From NCBI RefSeq assembly GCF_016741855.1, contig NZ_JAERRH010000001.1:868001-932000 (forward strand): a stretch of DNA of 64,000 nt, given 5' to 3'. The notes below the pieces were generated by a model. That model saw nothing but the letters and a program-made list of their open reading frames with translations. It did not search any database and was not told where the DNA came from. The position numbers and the translations under genes are program-made. The DNA is from Streptomyces musisoli (lineage in GTDB: Bacteria; Actinomycetota; Actinomycetes; Streptomycetales; Streptomycetaceae). Below, piece after piece: positions 32,168 through 41,625 of the stretch. Positions within the stretch are counted from its first letter, which is position 1; each line of letters begins with the position of its first letter.

Positions 32168-32524
32168 TCAGAACGCGCTCCAGGGGACACGGCAGTTGTG
32201 CGGGGCCATGCCCTCCGGGCACAGACCGCCGATGACCGCCTTGCGGATCGCCCGCCAGGTCCGCAGGGAACACGCCAACCGGACGCTCAGTTCGACGGGC
32301 CGGCGCGCGCCGCTGCTGCGGCCGGGATTCTCGATGGCCCACTGTTCCACCAGATAGTCGTACAGGTAAGCGGTCGTCAGCCCGCCGTCGACGGTGGTGC
32401 GGGCGACGTTCCAGCGCAGGATCCGGGCACTGCGGGGTGCCACGGCCCGGCGGACGGTCTGCTCGACCCACGCCAGCCCCTCGTCGTCCGCATAGAGTCC
32501 GAACCTCAGGTCACGCGTCCTCAC
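32168..32524 (-). CDS. Hypothetical protein (118 aa)
   Basis: This is a short basic protein with no recognised domain. It begins MRTRDLRFGLYADDEGLAWV and has a Cys-containing C-terminus (GGLCPEGMAPHNCRVPWSAF). The GTG at 32524 has GGAAGG nine bases upstream. The longer in-frame reading up to 32920 is antisense to nothing real but overlaps the propeller gene and is Arg/Gly-rich, so it is rejected. It lies downstream of the propeller gene on the same strand. No function can be proposed. Confidence 0.55.
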   Translation of the reverse strand: MRTRDLRFGLYADDEGLAWVEQTVRRAVAPRSARILRWNVARTTVDGGLTTAYLYDYLVEQWAIENPGRSSGARRPVELSVRLACSLRTWRAIRKAVIGGLCPEGMAPHNCRVPWSAF

Positions 32525-32571
32525 CCGTATCAGCCTTCCTGGTCGTCTTCCTCGTACGGCACGTCCCCGGC

Positions 32572-33588
32572 TCAGATCTGCCGCCACGCCTCCAGCGCCA
32601 GCCCCGGCTCGTCCTTGCGCCGGGTCAGCAGGAGATTCCCGGTCGACGGGGACGAGGTCGCCGCCACCACCCGGCCCGACTCGTCCGTCGTGAGGGACAC
32701 CAGCGCGTCGAGCGGCAGTTCGGGGCCGGACTCGGTCCACCAGGCCCCCGCCGACTCCTGCTCGGTGGGGTAGGCGGCGAACGCGACCCGGCGGTTCGCC
32801 GACCGCTGCACCAGCAGCGTGCAGTCGTGGCCGTCCAGATCGCAGCGGACCGCCGACACCGGGCCGGGGCCCGCGGCGGGCAGTACGGTGACCGGCTTGC
32901 CGCCCGGGCGCCAGGCGCACAGGTCGCCCGAGGTGTCGGTGTAGAAGACGGTCGTGTTCTGCGGGGAGGTGGCCAGGGCGCGCAGGGTGCCCGGGCGGAC
33001 CGGGGCCTCGAGAGCCTCCTGGAGCACCGGCTGGGCGCCCGGCTTCTCCTGACGCCAGTACAACAGGCCCTCGGGAACGGCCGCGTACAGCTCGACCCGC
33101 CCGGACTCCCCCGTGACCGCGGCCAGTCCGTCCCGTACCTCGCGGCCCTTCAGGTCCCGCCAGGGGTCCCAGCCGCCCTTCTCCTTCTGCATGACCATGC
33201 TCACCCCGCCGCCGCGGTTCGGGACGAAGACATGGGCGCGGCCCTGGGCGTCCACCGCGACGGCGGGGGTGCCGGTGCGGTCGCCCTTCTTGTTCGGGTG
33301 GCCGATCGGGTGCCAGTCCAGGGCGGCCAGGTTCGGGCGGAAGTGGGTCGAGTGCACCAGCCCGGACTCGCCCGTGACGGTGGGCCGCCAGGAGGCCAGG
33401 TGGGCATAGCCGTCGGCGCCCTGGCCGACCGCCAGGACGGGGTGCAGTCTCTGCTCGCCGCCCACCTTGCGGGGAGCGGACCAGGGGCCGCCGGATCCGC
33501 GCTCCGCCCGGGTCAGGACGGCGTCGCCCGACAGCTGGTAGACACTGAGCCGGCCGTCTCGGCCGCGAAGGAGCCAGTCGCCGTTCAC
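32572..33588 (-). CDS. Beta-propeller (PLL/lectin-like) protein of unknown function
   Basis: The 338-residue protein has repeated ~45-residue blade-like segments with GxxxhxxhW and WxxPR/WDPW motifs (for example GGPWSAPRKVGGEQRLHPVL, GGWDPWRDLKG, GAWWTESGPELPL), as in tectonin/PLL-type propellers that bind sugars. No signal peptide is visible, so export is uncertain. The function is unknown. It lies upstream of the 118-aa gene, 47 bp apart on the same strand. The start (GTG 33588) has only a weak AACAGG-type site. Confidence 0.6.
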   Translation of the reverse strand: MNGDWLLRGRDGRLSVYQLSGDAVLTRAERGSGGPWSAPRKVGGEQRLHPVLAVGQGADGYAHLASWRPTVTGESGLVHSTHFRPNLAALDWHPIGHPNKKGDRTGTPAVAVDAQGRAHVFVPNRGGGVSMVMQKEKGGWDPWRDLKGREVRDGLAAVTGESGRVELYAAVPEGLLYWRQEKPGAQPVLQEALEAPVRPGTLRALATSPQNTTVFYTDTSGDLCAWRPGGKPVTVLPAAGPGPVSAVRCDLDGHDCTLLVQRSANRRVAFAAYPTEQESAGAWWTESGPELPLDALVSLTTDESGRVVAATSSPSTGNLLLTRRKDEPGLALEAWRQI

Positions 33589-33661
33589 CTGTTCACTTTA
33601 AGCCGCCCGTCACGGACCCGGGTCCCGGCCCCCGGGTCTTCGGCCATGGGACCCTTGCCCC

Positions 33662-34054
33662 ATGAGCGACCCGTTGCCCGCCGTGCCCTCCTCCGTCCCG
33701 CCGCTCGTCATCGTGGACGGCGCGAACGTCGTCGGCTCGCGCCCCGACGGCTGGTGGCGGGACCGCAGGGGGGCGGCCGAGCGGCTGCGGGACCGGCTGG
33801 CGGGCGAGGGCCTGCCCGGGCACCCGGGGCCGGTGGAGATCGTGCTCGTGGTCGAGGGCGCGGCCCGTGGTGTGGCGTCGGTGCCGGGCGTGCGGGTGGA
33901 GTCGGCGCCGGGCAGCGGGGACGACCGGATCGTGGAACTGGCCGCCGCGAGCGCCGGCCGGGCCCGCCTGGTGGTGACCGCCGACCGCGAGCTGCGGCGG
34001 CGGGTCACGGAGCTGGGCGCGGAGGTGACCGGGCCGCGTACGGTCTGGGGCTGA
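33662..34054 (+). CDS. NYN/PIN-like domain protein
   Basis: The 130-residue protein matches the YacP/NYN-type PIN fold: LVIVDGANVVGSRPDGWW with the first Asp, SGDDRIVELAAAS with the second acidic pair and LVVTADRELRRRVTELGA with the third Asp. Family members are metal-dependent RNases acting on tRNA or mRNA; no activity is proven for this subfamily. No Shine-Dalgarno is seen before the ATG. Its stop codon is the start of a four-copy 22-bp repeat. Confidence 0.75.
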   Translation: MSDPLPAVPSSVPPLVIVDGANVVGSRPDGWWRDRRGAAERLRDRLAGEGLPGHPGPVEIVLVVEGAARGVASVPGVRVESAPGSGDDRIVELAAASAGRARLVVTADRELRRRVTELGAEVTGPRTVWG

Positions 34055-34125
34055 ACCGGACACCGTCCGGCGTTGAATCGGACAAGGTCCGGCGTTGAGC
34101 CGGGCACGGTCCGGGCTGAGCCGCG
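34052..34125 (+). repeat. 4 x 21-22-bp tandem repeat starting at a stop codon
   Basis: The unit TGAACCGGACACCGTCCGGC plus GT begins with the TGA of the NYN gene; further TGA codons follow at 34074, 34096 and 34117. Each unit also contains the hairpin word CCGGACACGGTCCGG, so the array could work as a series of terminator stems. Confidence 0.9.
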
Positions 34126-34129
34126 ACCG

Positions 34130-35578
34130 CTACGCGCCCCGGACCCGGGCGTACAGCACCGCGCCGTCCACCCGGCCCACCTCCTCGTAGCCCGCCGTGA
34201 GCAGGCGGCGCAGCGTGGGCAGGCGGTCGGGGCCGTACGGCTTGCCCCGGGAGTCGTCGACGACCAGGGCGGGCGCGTTCACGGTCATCTCCCGGCGGAA
34301 GACCGGCCAGGTGCCCGCGACGGCGTACTTCTCGCCGACCCGGGGGCCGTCCCGGCCGCCGCTGTAGTTGGTGAGCAGCCCCGCGGTGAGGTAGCGGGTG
34401 GCGGGGGTGCGGCCGGCCAGCCAGTACGTCTCCGGGTGTATGCCCCACACGAGGACCCGCTCGGCGGGCGCCGTGCGGTACGCGAGGGCCGCCGCCAGCC
34501 GCTCGGCGTGCGCGAGTTCGGGGCGCGGGGCGAGCAGGCCCCAGCCGACGAAGAGGGCGCAGGAGCAGACCGAGGTGAGGACGGCCGCCTTGAGCCGCTC
34601 CCCGGGCAGGACGTGCAGCGCGGCGGTGGCCAGCAGGGCGAGCGGCGGGATGAGTTGCAGGTAGTAGTGGCCGAAGAAGTGACAGCCGAGGGCCACGGCG
34701 GCGGAGGAGGAGGCCAGCCAAAGCCACAGCTCGGGTGCTCCGGTACGGGCGCCGCGCAGGGCCCGGGCGACGGGCGGGAGCAGCCCCGCCGAAGCCGCCG
34801 CCAGGATCGCGGTGTTGGTCGACGCGCGGACCAGGACGTGCAGTTCGGAGCCGGTGACGGAGGCGTACGCACCGGAGCCGGTCACCGTCCAGAACAGGAA
34901 TCCGGCCGGATCCGTCGCCAGGGCCACGCCGAGCACGGGTACGGCGAACCCGGCCGCGAGACGCGGCAGGCCCGTGCGGCGGCCGCCCTGCCGGTGCAGC
35001 AGCCAGGCCACCGGCAGCAGCACCGCTCCCCCGGTCTGCTTGGTCAGGAAGGCGGCGGCGACGGCGGCCCCGGCCGCGCCCCAGCGCCCGCGGTCGGCGC
35101 ACCACAGGGCGGCGGCCGTGCCGGGCAGCATGAACACCTCGAAGGTGGCGGCCTGTGCGTCCTCGGGGTTGAGCCCGATGGAGACCAGCAGGTACAGCAC
35201 CCCGGCGGTGCGGCCGGCCCGGTCGCCCCAGCGGCGGCGGGCCACGGAGGCCAGCAGTGCGGCGGTGACCAGCTGGGCGAGGACGGCGAGCACCCGCAGC
35301 GGGGTCAGGGAGCCGTCGCCGCAGAGCGCGAACGCGGCCTGGTACAGCCAGGGCAGCAGCGGCGGCTTGCGGTCCACCACCGTGTCGTACAGCTGCCCGC
35401 CCTGGGCGAGCAGCCGTGCCTGCACGGCGAGGAAGCCCTCGTCCGGATTCCACAGCGGCCGGACGAAGGAGGGGATGCGGGTGAGGCAGGCCAGGGCCGC
35501 CAGGAGGGGTGTGAGCCGCGCCCAGTACGCCGTCCGCGTGACCGCGGTCCGTGCGGGGGCGAGCGGGGCGGCGAGCAT
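34130..35578 (-). CDS. ArnT/PMT-like membrane glycosyltransferase (GT39/GT83 type)
   Basis: The 482-residue integral membrane protein has 10-12 predicted helices and an early external acidic motif NPDEGF (about 45-50), typical of polyprenol-phosphate-sugar transferases of the GT-C fold. A soluble C-terminal domain (~100 residues) ends it. It would transfer a sugar from a lipid-linked donor on the outer face of the membrane; acceptor unknown. The ATG at 35578 is chosen because TAGCGT lies seven bases upstream (leaderless); a GTG three codons earlier is possible. It ends just after the NYN-gene repeat array. Confidence 0.75.
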   Translation of the reverse strand: MLAAPLAPARTAVTRTAYWARLTPLLAALACLTRIPSFVRPLWNPDEGFLAVQARLLAQGGQLYDTVVDRKPPLLPWLYQAAFALCGDGSLTPLRVLAVLAQLVTAALLASVARRRWGDRAGRTAGVLYLLVSIGLNPEDAQAATFEVFMLPGTAAALWCADRGRWGAAGAAVAAAFLTKQTGGAVLLPVAWLLHRQGGRRTGLPRLAAGFAVPVLGVALATDPAGFLFWTVTGSGAYASVTGSELHVLVRASTNTAILAAASAGLLPPVARALRGARTGAPELWLWLASSSAAVALGCHFFGHYYLQLIPPLALLATAALHVLPGERLKAAVLTSVCSCALFVGWGLLAPRPELAHAERLAAALAYRTAPAERVLVWGIHPETYWLAGRTPATRYLTAGLLTNYSGGRDGPRVGEKYAVAGTWPVFRREMTVNAPALVVDDSRGKPYGPDRLPTLRRLLTAGYEEVGRVDGAVLYARVRGA

Positions 35579-35650
35579 GCTCAGCACGCTATCCGGCCCT
35601 GCCGTCCCAGCCGAAGCGGGACATACGGGGCCGGGGCGGAAGTCTGCGGA

Positions 35651-37174
35651 TTACTGGGCGGTTCCGTGCGGCGGGTGCGTGACCTCGTCGACCGTGGTCT
35701 CCTCGTGCCGGCCCAGGCGGCTGTGCGAGCGGCCGTAGAAGAAGTAGACGAAGAAGCCGACGACCATCCAGACGGCGAACCGGAGCCATGTCTCGGCCGG
35801 CAGGTTGAGCATCAGCCACAGCGAGGCGCACGCGGACAGGATCGGGACGAACGGGACCCACGGGGTGCGGAAGGCGCGGTGCAGGTCCGGGCGGCGCCGG
35901 CGCAGGATGATGACGCTGAGGGCGACGACGATGAACGCGAACAGCGTGCCGATGTTCACCAGTTCGGCCAGTTCGCTCAGGCTGGTGAAGCCGGCGACGA
36001 TCGCGATGATGACACCGAGCAGGATGGTCGACCGGTACGGGGTGCGGAACCGCGGGTGGGTGTGCGAGAAGAACCGGGGCAGCAGCCCGTCGCGGCTCAT
36101 GGCGAAGAAGACCCGGGACTGGCCGAGCAGCAGGATCATGCACACCGTGGTCAGACCGATGGCGGCCCCGAAGCTGATCAGACCCGCGTACCACGGGTGC
36201 CCCGTGGCCTTGAACGCGTCGGCCAGCGGCGCCTCGATGGACAGCGCGCTGTACTTCTGCATGCCGGTCACGACGATCGAGACGGCGACGTACAGGGTGG
36301 TGCAGATGATCAGGGAGCCCAGGATGCCGCGCGGGACGTCGCGCTGCGGGTTGCGGGTCTCCTCGGCGGCGGTGGCGACGACGTCGAAGCCGATGAACGC
36401 GAAGAAGACCACGGAGGCCGCCGTGAAGATGCCCATGACGCCGAAGTCGGAGGGCGCCCAGCCGAACATCAGCTGGATCAGGGGGGCCTTGAGGTTCCCG
36501 CCCGCCTCCGCGGCCTGCGCCTTCGGGATGAACGGCTTGTAGTTGCCGCCGTGGACGAAGAAGGCCCCGGCGATGATCACGACGAGGACCACGGCCACCT
36601 TGATCGCGACGACCACGGAGGTGACCCGCGCGGAGAGCTTCATGCCGACGACGAGGATGGCGGTGAGCACCAGGACGAGGGCCGAGGCGAGGATGTCGAA
36701 GCCGAAGCCCGTGGCGCCGTCCCTGCCGGAGAGGGCCTCGGGCAGACTCCAGCCCGCGTTGTCGAGCAGCGAGTGGATGTAGCCGGACCAGCCGACCGCG
36801 ACCACCGCCGTGCCGAGCGCCAGTTCGAGGACCAGGTCCCAGCCGATGATCCAGGCGGGGAGTTCGCCGAGCGACGCGTAGGAGAAGGTGTACGCGGAAC
36901 CCGCCACGGGGACCGTGGAGGCGAACTCGGCGTAGCAGAGGGCGGCGAGCGCGCAGACGACACCGGCCACGACGAAGGAGAGGGAGACGGCGGGGCCGGC
37001 GGTGTTCTTGGCCGCCGTGCCGGTGAGTACGAAGATGCCCGTGCCGATGATCACACCGACGCCGAAGACGGTCAGGTCCAGGGCGGTCAGCGATTTCTTG
37101 AGCGAGTGCTCGGGTTCCTCCGTGTCCAGGATGGACTGCTCGACGTTCTTCGTCCGGAACAGCGCGTTGCTCAC
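35651..37174 (-). CDS. APC-family amino acid permease (cationic amino acid transporter type)
   Basis: This 507-residue transporter has 12-14 membrane helices. LTVFGVGVIIGTGIFVLTGT is the APC helix-1 motif, AEFASTVPVAGSAYTFSY helix 3, and FFAFIGFDVVATAAEETRNP the helix 6 region of the CAT subfamily, which imports amino acids with protons. The GTG at 37174 is chosen because GGGAGG lies seven bases upstream on the minus strand; a longer frame to 37207 lacks a ribosome-binding site. Separated from dxs by a terminator, it is a single transcription unit. Substrate unknown. Confidence 0.87.
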   Translation of the reverse strand: MSNALFRTKNVEQSILDTEEPEHSLKKSLTALDLTVFGVGVIIGTGIFVLTGTAAKNTAGPAVSLSFVVAGVVCALAALCYAEFASTVPVAGSAYTFSYASLGELPAWIIGWDLVLELALGTAVVAVGWSGYIHSLLDNAGWSLPEALSGRDGATGFGFDILASALVLVLTAILVVGMKLSARVTSVVVAIKVAVVLVVIIAGAFFVHGGNYKPFIPKAQAAEAGGNLKAPLIQLMFGWAPSDFGVMGIFTAASVVFFAFIGFDVVATAAEETRNPQRDVPRGILGSLIICTTLYVAVSIVVTGMQKYSALSIEAPLADAFKATGHPWYAGLISFGAAIGLTTVCMILLLGQSRVFFAMSRDGLLPRFFSHTHPRFRTPYRSTILLGVIIAIVAGFTSLSELAELVNIGTLFAFIVVALSVIILRRRRPDLHRAFRTPWVPFVPILSACASLWLMLNLPAETWLRFAVWMVVGFFVYFFYGRSHSRLGRHEETTVDEVTHPPHGTAQ

Positions 37175-37257
37175 GTACCTGCCTCCCACGCTTGTCGTCC
37201 TCGACATGATCGAGAGGGTCGGGGAGCGTGTTCCCCGGCAAAGGCAGGTTCACGCAA

Positions 37258-37300
37258 ACGGGCCGGTTCCGCCACCGGAGGGGCAGCGGAACCGGCCCGT
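37258..37300 (-). terminator. dxs terminator hairpin
   Basis: ACGGGCCGGTTCCGC and GCGGAACCGGCCCGT form a perfect 15-bp stem with a 13-base loop, 78 bp after the dxs stop and upstream of the permease gene. Confidence 0.9.
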
Positions 37301-37377
37301 GCGGGCTCTTCCAGGGTCTTTCGTCCGGATCGGGCCGGCCCAGCCAGCCGCGTCACCAACCTCTCCGAACAGCACAC

Positions 37378-39306
37378 CTAGTCGCGTGCGGGCTCCACGG
37401 AGTCCACGGTGCCGGCCGCGCCGTCGTACCGGCCGTCGATTTTGGCGACCAGACCGGTGACCTGGCGGGCGATGTCCGGCGCGGTCAGCCCGATCTCGGC
37501 GAGGACCTCGGCGCGGGAGGCGTGGTCGAGGAAGCGCGGCGGGATGCCGAAGTCGCGCAGCGGTACGTCCACGCCCGCGTCCCGCAGGGCCTGGGCGACC
37601 GCGGAGCCGACGCCGCCGACGCGGCTGTTGTCCTCGACGGTGACGACGACCCGGTGCCGCTCGGCCAACGGGGCCATGGCCTCGTCGACGGGCTTGACCC
37701 AGCGCGGGTCGACCACCGTGGTGGAGATGCCCTGCCTCTCGAGCAGCTCGGCGATCTCCAGGCACATCGGGGCGAGGGCGCCCACGGAGACCAGGAGCAC
37801 GTCCGGGCGGTCGGTGCCGGGCTCGCGCAGCACGTCCATGCCGCCGACCCGGCCCACGGCGGGTACCGCGGGGCCGACGGCGCCCTTGGAGAAGCGGACC
37901 ACGGTCGGCGCGTCCTCGACGGCGACGGCCTCGCGCAGCTGCGCCCGCACCTGGTCGGCGTCGCGCGGCGCGGCGAGCCGGAGCCCGGGCACGACCTGGA
38001 GGATCGACATGTCCCACATGCCGTTGTGCGAGGCTCCGTCGGTGCCGGTGACGCCGGCCCGGTCCAGCACGAAGGTCACGCCGCACTTGTGCAGGGCCAC
38101 GTCCATGAGGACCTGGTCGAAGGCGCGGTTGAGGAAGGTGGCGTAGACGGCGAAGACCGGGTGCAGGCCGCCGTACGAGAGGCCCGCCGCGGAGACGGCG
38201 CCGTGCTGCTCGGCGATGCCGACGTCGTACACGCGTTCGGGGAAGCGCTTGGCGAACTTGTCCAGGCCGACCGGCTGGAGCATGGCCGCGGTGATCGCGA
38301 CGATGTCCGCGCGCTCCTCGCCGAGCCTGACCATCTCCTCGCCGAAGACGGAGGTCCAGTCGGCGCCGGAGGAGGCGATCGGCAGCCCGGTGTCCGGGTG
38401 GATCTTGCCGACGGCGTGGAACCGGTCGGCCTCGTCCTGGAGGGCGGGCTGGTAGCCGCGGCCCTTCTCGGTCAGGCAGTGCACGATGACCGGCCCGCCG
38501 AACCGCTTGGCGCGGGCCAGCGCCGACTCCAGCGCCTCGATGTCGTGGCCGTCGATCGGGCCGACGTACTTCAGGCCGAGGTCCTCGAACATGCCCTGCG
38601 GGGCGATGAAGTCCTTCAGCCCCTTCTTGGCGCCGTGCAGGGTCTCGTACAGCGGCCTGCCGACGACCGGGGTGCGGTCGAGGATGTCCTTCGTCCGGGC
38701 GAGGAAGCGCTCGTAGCCGTCGGTCGTGCGCAGGGTCGCCAGGTGGTTGGCGAGGCCGCCGATGGTCGGGGCGTAGGAGCGCTCGTTGTCGTTGACGACG
38801 ATGACGAGCGGGCGGTCCTTGGCCTCGGCGATGTTGTTCAGCGCCTCCCAGGCCATGCCGCCGGTCAGGGCCCCGTCGCCGATCACGGCGACGACGTGGC
38901 TGTCCCGCTCGCGCAGCTGGTTGGCCTTGGCGATGCCGTCGGCCCAGCCGAGCACGGTCGAGGCGTGGCTGTTCTCGATGACGTCGTGGTCGGACTCGCT
39001 CTGCGCGGGGTAGCCGGACAGGCCGCCCTTCATCTTCAGCTTCGAGAAGTCCTGCCGGCCGGTGAGCAGCTTGTGCACGTAGGACTGGTGGCCGGTGTCC
39101 CACAGGACCTTGTCCTTCGGGGACTCGAAGACCCGGTGCAGGGCGATGGTCAGCTCCACCACACCGAGGTTGGGACCCAGGTGCCCGCCGGTCTTGGAGA
39201 CCTCCTGGACGAGGAAGGTGCGGATCTCCTCCGCCAGCTGGTCCAGCTCCTCCAGGCTGAGCCGGTCCAGATCGCGCGGTCCCCTGATGCGGGTCAGCAG
39301 CGGCAC
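37378..39306 (-). CDS. dxs: 1-Deoxy-D-xylulose-5-phosphate synthase
   Basis: The 642-residue enzyme condenses pyruvate and glyceraldehyde 3-phosphate, the first step of the MEP isoprenoid pathway. The thiamine diphosphate/Mg site is [18 protein letters not shown], preceded by [17 protein letters not shown] and followed in the pyrimidine-binding domain by [18 protein letters not shown] with the conserved Glu. The length matches the family. The GTG at 39306 has AAGGAGG five bases upstream. It is transcribed alone. Streptomyces often carry a second dxs elsewhere, so this may be one of two. Confidence 0.97.
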   Translation of the reverse strand: MPLLTRIRGPRDLDRLSLEELDQLAEEIRTFLVQEVSKTGGHLGPNLGVVELTIALHRVFESPKDKVLWDTGHQSYVHKLLTGRQDFSKLKMKGGLSGYPAQSESDHDVIENSHASTVLGWADGIAKANQLRERDSHVVAVIGDGALTGGMAWEALNNIAEAKDRPLVIVVNDNERSYAPTIGGLANHLATLRTTDGYERFLARTKDILDRTPVVGRPLYETLHGAKKGLKDFIAPQGMFEDLGLKYVGPIDGHDIEALESALARAKRFGGPVIVHCLTEKGRGYQPALQDEADRFHAVGKIHPDTGLPIASSGADWTSVFGEEMVRLGEERADIVAITAAMLQPVGLDKFAKRFPERVYDVGIAEQHGAVSAAGLSYGGLHPVFAVYATFLNRAFDQVLMDVALHKCGVTFVLDRAGVTGTDGASHNGMWDMSILQVVPGLRLAAPRDADQVRAQLREAVAVEDAPTVVRFSKGAVGPAVPAVGRVGGMDVLREPGTDRPDVLLVSVGALAPMCLEIAELLERQGISTTVVDPRWVKPVDEAMAPLAERHRVVVTVEDNSRVGGVGSAVAQALRDAGVDVPLRDFGIPPRFLDHASRAEVLAEIGLTAPDIARQVTGLVAKIDGRYDGAAGTVDSVEPARD

Positions 39307-39406
39307 CCGTGCCTCCTTGCAGTAGAGCTGATCGAGCTGTTGCCGGGCCAGTCGAGTCTAATGTTCCCCGCTTGGCGCCCGGTGTACGGGTGCGGGACAC
39401 GACGGC

Positions 39407-39431
39407 GCCCGGCGCCTGAAAGGCACCGGGC
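39407..39431 (-). terminator. Terminator after xylH
   Basis: GCCCGGCGCC, a TGAAA loop and GGCACCGGGC (one mismatch) form a stem ~95 bp after the xylH stop, between xylH and dxs. Confidence 0.6.
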
Positions 39432-39440
39432 ACGATGTCC

Positions 39441-39500
39441 TGCCCGAGGGGGGCGGGGAACCGCGCGACGAGCCGCCACGGACCCGTACGCGCAGGTCGG
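39441..39500 (+). repeat. Streptomyces interspersed intergenic repeat
   Basis: The sequence gaggggggcggggaaccgcg followed by cgacgagccgccacggaccc is another copy of the GGGGCGCGGGGAACCGCGCGAC element, downstream of xylH. Confidence 0.75.
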
Positions 39501-39526
39501 TCCCCCGACCCCTCGGTGACCGGGCG

Positions 39527-40837
39527 CTACGCGCGCCCGGCCGTCTTCTGCGTCTTGCGGGTGACGGAGTCGATGACCACGGTGGTCAGCAGAACCGCCG
39601 CGGTGATCATGTACTTCACCGGCTCCGCGATGGACTCCAGCTGGAGACCGTACTGGATGGACACGATCACGAGCACACCCAGCAGCGCGTTCCACGTGCG
39701 GCCACGCCCGCCGAACAGCGACGTGCCACCGATCACGGCCGCGGCGATCGCGTTCATCAGCAGGTCACCGGTACCGGCGCTCTGGTTGGCCGAGGCGATC
39801 TTGGAGGCCAGGAACAGACCGCCGATCGCCGCGAAGCCACCGGAGATCGCGAAGACGGAGATCCGCACCGCCGTGACGTTGATGCCCGCACGCCGGGAGG
39901 CCTCCACGCTGCCACCGAGCGCGAACACCTTGCGGCCGTACGTCGTGCGCCGCAGGACGAAGTCCGAGCCGACCAGGAAGACCAGGAAGACCACCGTGGC
40001 CAGCGGCAGACCCTTGTACTGGTTGTACATGTAGGCCGCGGCGAAGGAGACCACGGCCAGCAGGGCCGTGCGCAGGACCGTGTCGCTGAGCGGCCGGGAC
40101 GGGACGCCCGCGGCCTCCCGGCGCCGGTTGCCGAGGTAGGAGCTGACGAAGAACAGGGCGACCACCACGACGGCCAGGCCGTAGGCGGCGGCCACGTCGG
40201 TGAACGTGTACGTGGTCAGCTGGCCGATCAGACCGTCGCTGTCGAGGTTGATCGTGCCGTCCTCGCCCAGCACCTTGAGCATGAAGCCGAGCCAGAAGAG
40301 CAGGCCGGCCAGGGTGACGGCGAAGGCGGGGGCGCCGAGCACCGCGAAGAAGAAGCCGTGCAGGGCACCGATGGCGGCACCGGCCGCGATGGCGACGAGC
40401 ACGGCGACCCACTCGGGCCAGCCCTGGTTGACCGTGAGGACGGCGGCCAGGGCGCTGGCCGCGCCGCTGACCGAGCCGACCGACAGGTCGATCTCGCCGA
40501 GCAGCAGCACGAAGACGATGCCCACGGAGATCATGCCCGTGCCGACCATCGTGACCGTGATGTTGCTGATGTTCTGCGCCGAGAGGAACTCGGAGTTCAG
40601 GACCTGGAAGATGATGCAGATGACCGCGAGGCCCAGGATGACCGGGAGGGACCCCAGCTCACCGGCCTTCATCTTGCGCTTGAACTCGTGCCAGTAGCCG
40701 AGCAGGCCCTCTTCCTGCACCAGCAGGCGCGGGTCGACGGCGGTCACCGCGGCGGCCGCGGCCTCGGGGTTCTCGACCGCGTGCTCGCCTTGCGAGGACG
40801 ACTTGCCGAGGTTCGCGGAGGTCTTGTCGATGCTCAC
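39527..40837 (-). CDS. xylH: Xylose-type sugar ABC transporter permease
   Basis: The 436-residue permease has about 10-12 membrane helices and belongs to the RbsC/XylH family: GEIDLSVGSVSGAASALAAV and NAIAAAVIGGTSLFGGRGRTW are the family loops that contact the ATPase. It imports xylose or a related sugar together with XylG and XylF. Its GTG overlaps the xylG TGA by GTGA, so the two are coupled. The 60-residue N-terminal extension is cytoplasmic and variable. An in-frame upstream reading into xylG is out of frame with that gene and not coding. Confidence 0.9.
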   Translation of the reverse strand: MSIDKTSANLGKSSSQGEHAVENPEAAAAAVTAVDPRLLVQEEGLLGYWHEFKRKMKAGELGSLPVILGLAVICIIFQVLNSEFLSAQNISNITVTMVGTGMISVGIVFVLLLGEIDLSVGSVSGAASALAAVLTVNQGWPEWVAVLVAIAAGAAIGALHGFFFAVLGAPAFAVTLAGLLFWLGFMLKVLGEDGTINLDSDGLIGQLTTYTFTDVAAAYGLAVVVVALFFVSSYLGNRRREAAGVPSRPLSDTVLRTALLAVVSFAAAYMYNQYKGLPLATVVFLVFLVGSDFVLRRTTYGRKVFALGGSVEASRRAGINVTAVRISVFAISGGFAAIGGLFLASKIASANQSAGTGDLLMNAIAAAVIGGTSLFGGRGRTWNALLGVLVIVSIQYGLQLESIAEPVKYMITAAVLLTTVVIDSVTRKTQKTAGRA

Positions 40838-41625
40838 TTGGAAACCTCCCCGTTGGTGCCGGAGGTACGGGCCGCACGGCGGGTGACGGCATTGTCGGTG
40901 GCGCCGGTGATGGCGGAGATGATCTCCTCCTGCGAGGTCGACTTGACCTCGAAGACGCCGTTGTTGCGGCCGAGGCGCAGAACGGCGACCTTGTCGGCCA
41001 CCGCCTTCACGTCCGCCATGTTGTGGCTGATGAGGATGACGGCGTGGCCGCGCTCGCGCAGGCGCTCCACGAGGTCGAGCACCTGTGCGGTCTGCTCGAC
41101 ACCGAGGGCGGCGGTGGGCTCGTCGAGGATCACCAGCTTGGGGTCGCCGAGCATGGAACGGGCGATGGCCACGGTCTGGCGCTGACCGCCGGAGAGCGAG
41201 GCGATCGGGATGCGGACGCTCGGGATGCGGATCGAGAGCGTGGTGAGCAGCTCGCGCGAGCGGCGCTCCATCTCGACCTCGTCCAGGACGCCCCACTTCC
41301 TCAGCTCACGGCCGAGGAACAGGTTGCCGACGACATCGATGTTGTCGCACAGCGCGAGGTCCTGGTAGACCGTCGCGATGCCCAGCGCCTGGGCGTCGTG
41401 CGGCCTGCTGATCGAGACGGCCTTGCCATTCCACTCGATGGCGCCCTCGTCGATGGGATGCACGCCGGCGATCGTCTTGACCAGCGTGGACTTTCCGGCG
41501 CCGTTGTCGCCGACCAGGGCGACCACCTCACCGGCGTGGATCTCGAGCTCTACGTCGGTGAGCGCCTGAACGGCACCGAACCGCTTGGAGACCCCGCGCA
41601 ACGCCAGCACGGGCGTAGCGGACAC
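40834..41625 (-). CDS. xylG: Xylose-type sugar ABC transporter ATP-binding protein
   Basis: The 263-residue protein has a single ABC domain: Walker A GDNGAGKST, Q-loop TVYQDLALCDN, signature SLSGGQRQ and Walker B LVILDEPTAALG. RbsA/XylG proteins usually have two ABC domains (~500 aa); this one-domain form is common in actinobacteria. GTG at 41625 is chosen over the ATG three codons upstream because AAGGAG directly abuts that ATG but is nine bases from the GTG. It energises XylH. Regulation is expected through the ROK protein encoded upstream of xylF. Confidence 0.9.
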   Translation of the reverse strand: MSATPVLALRGVSKRFGAVQALTDVELEIHAGEVVALVGDNGAGKSTLVKTIAGVHPIDEGAIEWNGKAVSISRPHDAQALGIATVYQDLALCDNIDVVGNLFLGRELRKWGVLDEVEMERRSRELLTTLSIRIPSVRIPIASLSGGQRQTVAIARSMLGDPKLVILDEPTAALGVEQTAQVLDLVERLRERGHAVILISHNMADVKAVADKVAVLRLGRNNGVFEVKSTSQEEIISAITGATDNAVTRRAARTSGTNGEVSK

